Below, piece after piece: positions 1-3,611 of a stretch of 5,278 bases of DNA. This DNA is from an uncultured Clostridia bacterium. Lineage in GTDB: Bacteria; Bacillota; Clostridia; UBA1381. The notes under the pieces are model-generated. The model saw only the letters and a list, made by a program, of their open reading frames with translations. It searched no databases and was not told where the DNA came from. The stretch's first letter is position 1. Every line of letters begins with the position of its first letter. The DNA is taken from NCBI GenBank assembly GCA_944391255.1, contig CALXSW010000076.1, positions 1 to 5,278 of the forward strand. The letters run 5' to 3'. The position numbers and the translations under genes were made by a program.

Positions 1-152
1 GCAGCTGCTGCGCCGCCGTCAGCTGCGCCTGCTACCATAACTGGAGCTGCTGCGCTTACGCCAAATTCATCTTCCATCATCTTTACGAGTTCTGCAACTT
101 CAAGTAACTTTAATTCCTTGATTGAATCAAGAATTGCATTCAAATCTGCCAT
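1..152 (-). CDS. rplL: 50S ribosomal protein L7/L12, N-terminal part (runs off left edge)
   Basis: L7/L12 forms the flexible stalk of the 50S subunit and recruits translational GTPases (EF-Tu, EF-G, IF2, RF3) to the factor-binding centre; dimers hang on the C-terminal helix of L10. The 50 complete codons visible begin MADLNAILDSIKELKLLEVA and include the motif ELVKMMEDEFGVSAAAPV, the classical L12 N-terminal dimerisation and L10-binding domain (about residues 1-32). An Ala/Gly-rich stretch (VMVAGAADGGAAA) follows, which is the start of the hinge. The globular C-terminal domain (about 70 residues) lies outside the window. The start at 152 is preceded by a perfect AGGAGG (161-166) at 8-nt spacing. 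It follows rplJ by 51 bp with no promoter or terminator visible between them, so it is the second gene of the rplJL unit under the L10 leader. Identification is secure; only the 3' end is missing. Confidence 0.97.
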   Translation of the reverse strand, partial: MADLNAILDSIKELKLLEVAELVKMMEDEFGVSAAAPVMVAGAADGGAAA

Positions 153-203
153 TTTATTTTCCTCCTATAATTAAGAAATCGTTTTTTTATTTAATAGATT
201 TAA

Positions 204-779
204 TTATTCAGCTGGTGTTTCAGCTGCTTCTTCTGCAGGAGCTTCTGTAGCTTCTGCCGCTTTCTTCGCTACGAGATCAGCAATTTCTTCGCCGCCGTCA
301 ACAACTGTAGCAAGCAATCTTGCCAAGCCGCTGATAGGTGAGAGCATGCTGCCCATCATCTTCGCGATCAATGTATCCATGTTTGGTGTAGCTGCGAGCT
401 TCTTAACTTCGTCAAGAGACATAACAGCGCCATCCATGAAACCGCCCTTAAGCTCGAGCTTATCATTTGTCTTTGCAAAATCAGCAAGAACCTTTGCCGG
501 AGCAACTGCGTCCTCTGATGATATTGCAAGAGCTGTAGGTCCATGAAGAACCTCGTCAAGACCTTCGATACCTGCTTCATCAACAGCTCTCTTCAAGATC
601 TTGTTCTTGATAACAAAATACTTTACGTTAGCTTCACGAAGCTTGTTACGCAATTCTGTATCTTCTGCAACAGTAAGACCTCTGTAGTCAACAAGAACAC
701 CTGTCTGAGCTGCCTTGATAAGTTCAACTGCTTCTGCTACCTGCGCTTTCTTAGCTTCCAAAACCTGTGCGTTTGGCAT
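204..779 (-). CDS. rplJ: 50S ribosomal protein L10
   Basis: L10 anchors the L7/L12 stalk to 23S rRNA next to L11, and as the L10-L12 complex it represses its own mRNA leader. The 191-residue product shows the N-terminal rRNA-binding domain, including VLVDYRGLTVAE (residues 28-39), KYFVIKNKILKRAV (53-66) and HGPTALAI (79-86). A later segment, LSPISGLARLLATVVDG (146-162), begins the C-terminal helix that carries L12 dimers. The start at 779 has a strong GGAGGTGA ribosome binding site (786-793) just upstream. The protein is somewhat longer than the usual 165-175 residues because of an Ala/Glu/Pro-rich tail after about residue 173 (EATEAPAEEAAETPAE). Such acidic tails occur in several Clostridia and are probably disordered. 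It is the first gene after the promoter at 951-979 and the L10 leader, and is followed by rplL. Confidence 0.98.
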   Translation of the reverse strand: MPNAQVLEAKKAQVAEAVELIKAAQTGVLVDYRGLTVAEDTELRNKLREANVKYFVIKNKILKRAVDEAGIEGLDEVLHGPTALAISSEDAVAPAKVLADFAKTNDKLELKGGFMDGAVMSLDEVKKLAATPNMDTLIAKMMGSMLSPISGLARLLATVVDGGEEIADLVAKKAAEATEAPAEEAAETPAE

Positions 780-827
780 TTAGTTTCACCTCCATAATAA
801 ACTATTTGTGAACCTTGTCTTTTTCAT

Positions 828-861
828 AAAAAAAGACTCAATGCCGTAGACGCAATGAGCC
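828..861 (-). terminator. Attenuator terminator in the rplJ leader
   Basis: Read on the minus strand, the arm at 861-852 (GGCUCAUUGC) pairs with the arm at 844-835 (GCAUUGAGUC). This gives eight Watson-Crick pairs, one G-U pair and one U-U mismatch around a 7-nt loop (851-845). Seven U residues follow at once (834-828). This is a standard intrinsic terminator, but it sits about 50 bp upstream of the rplJ start and inside the transcript, so it acts as an attenuator and not as an operon end. Its loop is GUCUACG, which can instead pair with an upstream segment of the leader (see the L10 leader entry). Confidence 0.88.
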
Positions 862-944
862 AAAATCCAAAACGGATTCCTACAATTATAATTGCCTCGG
901 TTGGACTTACGGAATAACCTGCCGACTGTCTACGGTTTGTCAAC
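835..944 (-). promoter_or_regulatory. Ribosomal protein L10 leader (autoregulatory RNA)
   Basis: This 5' leader lies between the rplJ promoter and rplJ and has the architecture of the known Firmicutes L10_leader family, in which the L10-L12 complex binds nascent RNA and lowers rplJL expression. What can be seen: CCGUAGAC (935-928) is exactly complementary to GUCUACGG (851-844), giving an 8-bp closing stem. Inside it are a GGUU/AACC stem with an adjoining CCGAGGC segment, reminiscent of the family's kink-turn, an AU-rich CAAU/AUUG hairpin, and an AAUCC/GGAUU hairpin (878-864). The 3' strand of the closing stem occupies the whole loop and the edge of the attenuator terminator, so the two folds appear mutually exclusive. 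The family assignment is from memory of the architecture; a covariance-model search was not possible here. The transcription start near 944 is inferred from the -10 position. Confidence 0.88.
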
Positions 945-950
945 TATTTA

Positions 951-979
951 AGTATATCATAAAAACTTGAGTTTGTCAA
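951..979 (-). promoter_or_regulatory. Sigma-A promoter of the rplJL unit
   Basis: On the minus strand a perfect -35 box TTGACA (979-974) is separated by exactly 17 bp from a -10 box TATACT (956-951), which matches the consensus at five of six positions. An A-tract (AAAAAAAC) lies just upstream of the -35 and could act as an UP element. The predicted start, near 944, opens the L10 leader. It shows that rplJL is transcribed at least partly independently of the upstream rplKA genes. Confidence 0.9.
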
Positions 980-997
980 GTGTTTTTTTAAATTTAT

Positions 998-1038
998 TTT
1001 TATCTGACAGAACAGTGTTCCCGTTCTGTCAGATAAAA
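998..1038 (-). repeat. 16-bp perfect inverted repeat between rplA and the rplJ promoter
   Basis: Positions 998-1013 and 1023-1038 are perfect reverse complements (core CTGACAGAAC/GTTCTGTCAG) around a 9-nt spacer, so rplA mRNA would end in a very stable hairpin starting about 23 nt after the stop codon. It is placed where an operon terminator would be. However, neither strand has a U-tract after the hairpin: the minus strand continues A-rich (AUAAAAAUAAAUUU). It may be a non-canonical terminator, an RNase processing site or a 3'-end-protecting structure. The structure is certain; the function is inferred. Confidence 0.75.
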
Positions 1039-1061
1039 TATAAGATCTATATTATATACGA

Positions 1062-1754
1062 TCAGCTAAGCTTTGCCTGGTTAACCTTTACGCCAGGGCC
1101 CATTGTTGATGCTACAACAACGCTTCTGAGATACTGACCCTTTGCAGCCGACGGCTTAGCCTTGATGATAGCGCCCATAAGAGCGTTGAAGTTTTCCTCA
1201 AGCTTAGCAGCGCCGAATGATACCTTACCGATTGGGCAGTGGATGATGTTTGTCTTGTCCAATCTGTATTCGATCTTACCTGCTTTGATCTCATTTACAG
1301 CCTTTGTAACGTCCATTGTTACTGTGCCTGCCTTTGGTGATGGCATGAGTCCCTTAGGACCGAGGACCTTACCAAGACGACCAACTACACCCATCATATC
1401 AGGTGTTGCAACTACAACGTCAAAGTCAAACCAGTTTTCACCCTGGATCTTTGAAACAAGATCCATCTCGCCTACATAATCTGCGCCTGCTGCCTTAGCT
1501 TCCTCAGCCTTAGCGCCCTTAGCGAATACAAGCACCTTTGCGCTCTTACCTGTACCGTTAGGAAGAACGATAGCGCCTCTTACCTGCTGATCAGCGTGTC
1601 TTGAGTCAACGCCGAGCTTTATGTGAGCTTCAACTGTCTCGTCGAACTTTGCCTTTGCAGTCTTAGTAACGAGTTCCATAGCTTCTGTAGTGTCGTAAAG
1701 CTTTGATCTGTCTACAAGCTTTGCACTTTCCTTATAATTCTTACCTCTGAACAT
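1062..1754 (-). CDS. rplA: 50S ribosomal protein L1
   Basis: L1 binds the 23S rRNA L1 stalk, helps move deacylated tRNA out through the E site, and in many bacteria represses the rplK-rplA mRNA. The 230-residue product has the family's usual length. It begins MFRGKNYKESAKLVDRSKLY, carries the L1 signature region MMGVVGRLGKVLGPKGLMPS (residues 120-139) in domain II, and ends with the conserved STMGPGVKV (216-224). The start at 1754 was chosen because it gives the family N-terminus and has AAGGAGGG (1763-1770) at 8 nt; the reading frame is open upstream to 1802, but that extension lies inside rplK. The stop codon of rplK (1769-1771) overlaps this ribosome binding site, so the two genes are probably translationally coupled. 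This coupling would let one L1 binding site in the rplK leader control both genes. Confidence 0.98.
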   Translation of the reverse strand: MFRGKNYKESAKLVDRSKLYDTTEAMELVTKTAKAKFDETVEAHIKLGVDSRHADQQVRGAIVLPNGTGKSAKVLVFAKGAKAEEAKAAGADYVGEMDLVSKIQGENWFDFDVVVATPDMMGVVGRLGKVLGPKGLMPSPKAGTVTMDVTKAVNEIKAGKIEYRLDKTNIIHCPIGKVSFGAAKLEENFNALMGAIIKAKPSAAKGQYLRSVVVASTMGPGVKVNQAKLS

Positions 1755-1762
1755 TCCAAAAA

Positions 1763-1770
1763 CCCTCCTT
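1763..1770 (-). promoter_or_regulatory. Ribosome binding site of rplA, overlapping the rplK stop
   Basis: AAGGAGGG on the minus strand shares two bases with the rplK stop codon (TAA, 1771-1769). It fixes the rplA start at 1754 over the upstream in-frame ATG at 1802, and suggests that ribosomes finishing rplK help open the rplA site. Confidence 0.85.
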
Positions 1771-2194
1771 AGTCGCCTACGATTACGCCCATGCTGCGGC
1801 AAGTGCCGGCAATCATGCTCATAGCTGCTTCAAGTGATGCTGCATTCAAGTCAGGCATCTTTGTTTCAGCGATCTGCTGAAGGTCTGCCTTTGAAATTGT
1901 AGCAACCTTTGTCTTATTCGGTACGCCTGAACCGCTCTGGATCTTACAAGCCTTCTTGATAAGTACAGGAGCCGGTGGAGTCTTTGTAACGAACGAGAAT
2001 GAACGGTCTGCATATACTGTAATAACTACAGGAATGATAAGACCTGCGTCCTTAGCTGTCTTTTCGTTAAATTCCTTTGTAAACTGCATGATGTTTACAC
2101 CGTGCTGACCCAAAGCTGGACCAACTGGTGGTGCAGGAGTAGCTTTACCTGCTGGAATCTGCAATTTGATATAACCTGCGATTTTCTGTGCCAT
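1769..2194 (-). CDS. rplK: 50S ribosomal protein L11
   Basis: L11 binds the GTPase-associated region of 23S rRNA, takes part in factor-dependent GTP hydrolysis, and in many bacteria is needed for RelA/Rel activation during the stringent response. The 141-residue product has the family length. Its N-terminal domain contains the conserved proline-rich stretch IPAGKATPAPPVGPALGQHG (residues 13-32), which includes the thiostrepton-contact prolines. The C-terminal rRNA-binding domain includes KTPPAPVLIKKA and ends with the characteristic GTCRSMGVIVGD. The start at 2194 is supported by AAGGAGGTG (2201-2209) and by the universal MAQKIAGYIKLQI beginning; the in-frame ATG at 2350 would add 52 unrelated residues encoded by leader RNA structure. 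It is the first gene of the rplK-rplA pair, and its stop overlaps the rplA ribosome binding site. Confidence 0.98.
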   Translation of the reverse strand: MAQKIAGYIKLQIPAGKATPAPPVGPALGQHGVNIMQFTKEFNEKTAKDAGLIIPVVITVYADRSFSFVTKTPPAPVLIKKACKIQSGSGVPNKTKVATISKADLQQIAETKMPDLNAASLEAAMSMIAGTCRSMGVIVGD

Positions 2195-2200
2195 AATGGC

Positions 2201-2209
2201 CACCTCCTT
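2201..2209 (-). promoter_or_regulatory. Ribosome binding site of rplK
   Basis: AAGGAGGTG, close to a perfect anti-16S match, lies 6 nt upstream of the ATG at 2194 and decides that start over the distant upstream in-frame ATG. A small hairpin (2219-2236) and the candidate L1 site (2239-2269) lie just upstream, so a repressor bound there could block access to it. Confidence 0.85.
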
Positions 2210-2218
2210 AAAATATTT

Positions 2219-2236
2219 GCAATACTTGATTATTGC
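2219..2236 (-). promoter_or_regulatory. Small hairpin between the L1 site and the rplK ribosome binding site
   Basis: GCAAUA (2236-2231) pairs with UAUUGC (2224-2219) around the 6-nt loop AUCAAG. It lies 2 nt from the candidate L1-binding hairpin and about 10 nt from the Shine-Dalgarno sequence. It may stack on the L1 hairpin or simply hold the leader rigid. Stability is modest, and the role is inferred. Confidence 0.5.
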
Positions 2237-2238
2237 GT

Positions 2239-2269
2239 GTGGTAATTGCGGATCATACGATCCTCCCAC
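2239..2269 (-). promoter_or_regulatory. Candidate L1-binding autoregulatory hairpin in the rplK leader
   Basis: On the minus strand GUGG (2269-2266) pairs with CCAC (2242-2239), and GGAUC (2263-2259) pairs with GAUCC (2254-2250) around a GUAU loop. Between the two helices is an asymmetric internal loop of GA on one side and GCAAUUA on the other. The L1-binding part of 23S rRNA has the same layout: a GGUGGGAG strand facing a strand that ends in AUACCAC. In E. coli and archaea L1 represses its own operon by binding an mRNA copy of that rRNA site. The position, about 30 nt upstream of the rplK ribosome binding site, fits such control of rplK-rplA. The folding is read from sequence; the rRNA comparison is from memory and protein binding is inferred. 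Confidence 0.75.
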
Positions 2270-2302
2270 CGTCACCGGAGGGATCGACATTACTGTCTGT
2301 CT

Positions 2303-2323
2303 TGCCGCTTTGCGGCATTTTTT
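2303..2323 (+). terminator. Plus-strand intrinsic-terminator-like hairpin in the rplK leader
   Basis: On the plus strand TGCCGC (2303-2308) and GCGGCA (2312-2317) form a 6-bp GC-rich hairpin with a TTT loop, followed by six T residues (2318-2323). This is terminator-like only for transcription against the genes, yet no plus-strand gene is seen upstream. It could limit antisense transcription into nusG. In the sense direction the same bases make a GCCGC/GCGGC hairpin without a U-tract, which may belong to the leader fold. Confidence 0.4.
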
Positions 2324-2351
2324 ACCGTCTTGCGGCGGTGTGTATTTCAAA

Positions 2352-2365
2352 CGGGATAATTCCCG
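2352..2365 (-). other. Short hairpin just after nusG
   Basis: CGGGA (2365-2361) and UCCCG (2356-2352) pair around AUUA, starting 15 nt after the nusG stop, and are followed by UUUGAAAU. The 5-bp stem and short U run make it at best a weak or partial terminator. I see no convincing promoter between it and rplK, so rplKA is probably transcribed by read-through from the rpmG promoter. Confidence 0.35.
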
Positions 2366-2380
2366 ATCAAAAACGATTTA

Positions 2381-2917
2381 TCAATCCACAAGCTGAACCT
2401 GTGTGTGACTGATCTCAACAGGAGTTTCACGACCAAACATTGAAACAGTGACTTTAAGAGTTCCCGTTTCACTGTCGATGCTTTCGATATTGCCCGAGAA
2501 GCCTTCCATAGGTCCGGACTTGATCTCAACAAGATCGCCGACTCTGAACTTGATATCAGCCTGACGAACCTGCTCTACTCCCATCATTTTAACCTCAGCA
2601 TCTGTCAGCGGAACCGGCTTTGATCCGGGTCCTACAAATCCCGTAACGCCCCGCGTGTTGCGGACAACGTACCAGCTTTCGTCTGTCATTATCATTTTTA
2701 TAACGACATAGCCCGGGAAAAGCTTTCTCTGTACTGCCTTAGTGGCTGTTTCACCTTTCTTCGCTTCTTCCTCAAGGACAGTTTCCATAGGTATCTTAAC
2801 GTCCATGATGAGTGATTCGAGTCCGCGGTTTTCAACAGTCTTTTCAATACTTTCCTTTACTTTGTTCTCATAACCGGAATAGGTGTGAGCAACATACCAT
2901 TTAGCTTCTTCTGCCAT
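2381..2917 (-). CDS. nusG: Transcription termination/antitermination factor NusG
   Basis: NusG binds the clamp of RNA polymerase through its N-terminal domain and affects pausing, termination and coupling to ribosomal protein S10. The 178-residue product has normal family length. The NGN domain spans about residues 5-115, with KWYVAHTYSGYENKV at the start, RKLFPGYVVIKM (64-75) and WYVVRNTRGVTGFVGPG (82-98). A KOW domain follows, with FRVGDLVEIKSGPMEGFSG (124-142). The start at 2917 has AAGGAG (2927-2932) at a 9-nt spacing. It lies 33 bp downstream of secE, the near-universal bacterial arrangement, and is the last gene before the rplK leader. Nothing appears truncated or inserted: there is no long insertion between the NGN and KOW domains of the kind seen in some lineages. 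Confidence 0.98.
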   Translation of the reverse strand: MAEEAKWYVAHTYSGYENKVKESIEKTVENRGLESLIMDVKIPMETVLEEEAKKGETATKAVQRKLFPGYVVIKMIMTDESWYVVRNTRGVTGFVGPGSKPVPLTDAEVKMMGVEQVRQADIKFRVGDLVEIKSGPMEGFSGNIESIDSETGTLKVTVSMFGRETPVEISHTQVQLVD

Positions 2918-2950
2918 TCTTCACCGCTCCTTTCGACAAATCTCTGTTGA

Positions 2951-3178
2951 TTAAAGTATATTTGTCAGCAAGGAGAATAAACCTGAGAATGCGATGTCAA
3001 ATACAAACAGAAACAATCCTATCAATATAAGGAACACTATTATAACAAGTGTGTTCTGCTTCATCTGATCTTTTGAAGGCCATGTGACCTTCTTCAGCTC
3101 CGACTTAGTTTCAATGAAGTAGCTCTTTAATCTGGCAAAGAAAGGCTTCTTCTTTGTCTTTACATTTGTATCAGCCAT
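2951..3178 (-). CDS. secE: Preprotein translocase subunit SecE
   Basis: SecE clamps the SecY channel in the cytoplasmic membrane and is essential for protein export. The 75-residue product is the short single-span type typical of Gram-positive bacteria, in contrast to the three-span E. coli form. A basic cytoplasmic N-terminus (KTKKK, residues 7-11) leads to the conserved amphipathic helix with SELKKVTWPSK (26-36), including the invariant Trp-Pro. A single hydrophobic membrane segment follows at about residues 44-60 (LVIIVFLILIGLFLFVF), then a short outer tail. The ATG at 3178 was chosen over an in-frame GTG at 3187 because the AAGGAAG site (3187-3193) is 8 nt from the ATG but overlaps the GTG. 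It lies 35 bp downstream of rpmG and 33 bp upstream of nusG. Confidence 0.96.
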   Translation of the reverse strand: MADTNVKTKKKPFFARLKSYFIETKSELKKVTWPSKDQMKQNTLVIIVFLILIGLFLFVFDIAFSGLFSLLTNIL

Positions 3179-3186
3179 GCTTAACA

Positions 3187-3193
3187 CTTCCTT
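3187..3193 (-). promoter_or_regulatory. Ribosome binding site of secE
   Basis: AAGGAAG lies 8 nt before the ATG at 3178. It is weaker than the AGGAGG sites of the ribosomal genes here, which would fit the lower amounts of SecE needed. Because it overlaps the in-frame GTG at 3187, it rules that codon out as the start. Confidence 0.75.
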
Positions 3194-3213
3194 CTCTAAA
3201 AACTAAATCTAAA

Positions 3214-3363
3214 TTACTTTGTTTCCTTGTGCAATGTATGCTTTCTGCAGAACTTGCAGTACTTGTTCATTTCAAGTCTGTCAGGATCGTTCTTCTTGTT
3301 TTTCATTGTATTGTAATTTCTCTGCTTGCATTCCTGACAAGCCAATGTGATCTTTACGCGCAT
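3214..3363 (-). CDS. rpmG: 50S ribosomal protein L33 (zinc-binding form)
   Basis: L33 is a small 50S protein near the E site. The 49-residue product begins MRVKITLACQECKQRNYNTM and carries two CxxC pairs, C9/C12 and C36/C39, that together make a zinc ribbon. It is therefore the C+ (zinc-containing) paralogue; many Firmicutes also encode a C-minus copy that replaces it under zinc limitation. Length and the NKKNDPDRLEMNKYCKFCRKH core match the family. GGAGGA (3371-3376) lies 7 nt before the ATG at 3363. It is the first gene after the promoter at 3439-3467 and precedes secE by 35 bp, the common rpmG-secE-nusG order in Firmicutes. It is short and easily missed by automatic ORF calling. Confidence 0.97.
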   Translation of the reverse strand: MRVKITLACQECKQRNYNTMKNKKNDPDRLEMNKYCKFCRKHTLHKETK

Positions 3364-3438
3364 TATTTTGTCCTCCATTTATTTATTGATCCTTTTATTT
3401 TGTATGCAAAAAAAAAGAACCTTTTCTTCAACACCGCT
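3364..3438 (-). other. 5' leader of rpmG with a nine-U run
   Basis: The roughly 70-nt leader has GAAGAAAAGGUUC followed directly by nine U residues (3416-3408). The possible AAGAA/UUCUU hairpin is weak and AU-rich, so it is a poor intrinsic terminator, though the U-run could cause pausing or transcript slippage. No known riboswitch or ribosomal leader motif is recognised. Confidence 0.35.
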
Positions 3439-3467
3439 ATTTTAACATAGTATGGTGTATTTGTCAA
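3439..3467 (-). promoter_or_regulatory. Sigma-A promoter of the rpmG-secE-nusG(-rplKA) operon
   Basis: On the minus strand a perfect -35 TTGACA (3467-3462) and a -10 TAAAAT (3444-3439, five of six) are separated by exactly 17 bp. An A-tract lies directly upstream of the -35 (AAAAAAAC), as in the rplJ promoter, and the match between the two promoters covers 18 identical bases. Transcription probably starts near 3432, giving a leader of about 70 nt before rpmG. Confidence 0.9.
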
Positions 3468-3501
3468 GTGTTTTTTTGATTTTTTATTATTTTACCTTAA
3501 A

Positions 3502-3513
3502 ACATCGCGATGT
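3502..3513. repeat. Perfect 12-bp palindrome (possible operator)
   Basis: ACATCGCGATGT is fully self-complementary and stands out in an otherwise AT-rich intergenic stretch. It lies about 35 bp upstream of the rpmG -35 box and just downstream of a minus-strand TATAAT (3522-3517). Its symmetry suits a dimeric DNA-binding protein, but I do not recognise a specific regulator motif. A second, looser inverted repeat (AATTGT/ACAATT, 3529-3544) is nearby. Confidence 0.45.
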
Positions 3514-3569
3514 CTTATTATAAACAGGAATTGTTTGTACAATTTAAACATAACGCCTTAAATATAGCG

Positions 3570-3599
3570 CCGGAGCAGATGTAATAAAATCCGCTCCGG
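3570..3599 (-). terminator. typA: Hairpin terminator after typA
   Basis: On the minus strand CCGGAGCGGAU (3599-3589) pairs with AUCUGCUCCGG (3580-3570): eleven pairs, one of them G-U, around an 8-nt loop. It begins 12 nt past the typA stop. The following bases (CGCUAUAUUUAAGG) are only moderately U-rich, so termination may be incomplete. Its place between typA and an independent promoter supports a terminator role. Confidence 0.7.
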
Positions 3600-3611
3600 T
3601 GTATCATAATT

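Noticed and set aside
920..943. A second TTGACA (943-938) just after the rplJ -10 box
   Set aside because: No TATAAT-like box lies 16-18 bp downstream; the bases belong to the start of the leader transcript.
1010..1020. GAACAGTGTTC as a LexA-type SOS box
   Set aside because: The Firmicutes LexA box needs four bases between GAAC and GTTC; here there are three, and the context is the arm and loop of an RNA hairpin.
1045..1062. TATAAT-like sequence just after the rplA stop
   Set aside because: No acceptable -35 at 16-18 bp, and the strong promoter at 951-979 explains rplJ transcription.
1755..1802. In-frame upstream ATG for rplA at 1802
   Set aside because: It lies within rplK, lacks a ribosome binding site, and would add residues absent from L1; the ATG at 1754 has a good site.
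2195..2350. In-frame N-terminal extension of rplK to an ATG at 2350
   Set aside because: The added 52 residues resemble no L11, cover structured leader RNA, and the strong ribosome binding site at 2201-2209 serves the ATG at 2194.
3179..3187. GTG at 3187 as the secE start
   Set aside because: It overlaps its own ribosome binding site; the ATG at 3178 has correct spacing.
3154..3450. Plus-strand open frame of 98 codons across rpmG and its promoter
   Set aside because: It is antisense to rpmG and the promoter, with no family resemblance and no ribosome binding site. The other plus-strand open frames are likewise shadows of real minus-strand genes.
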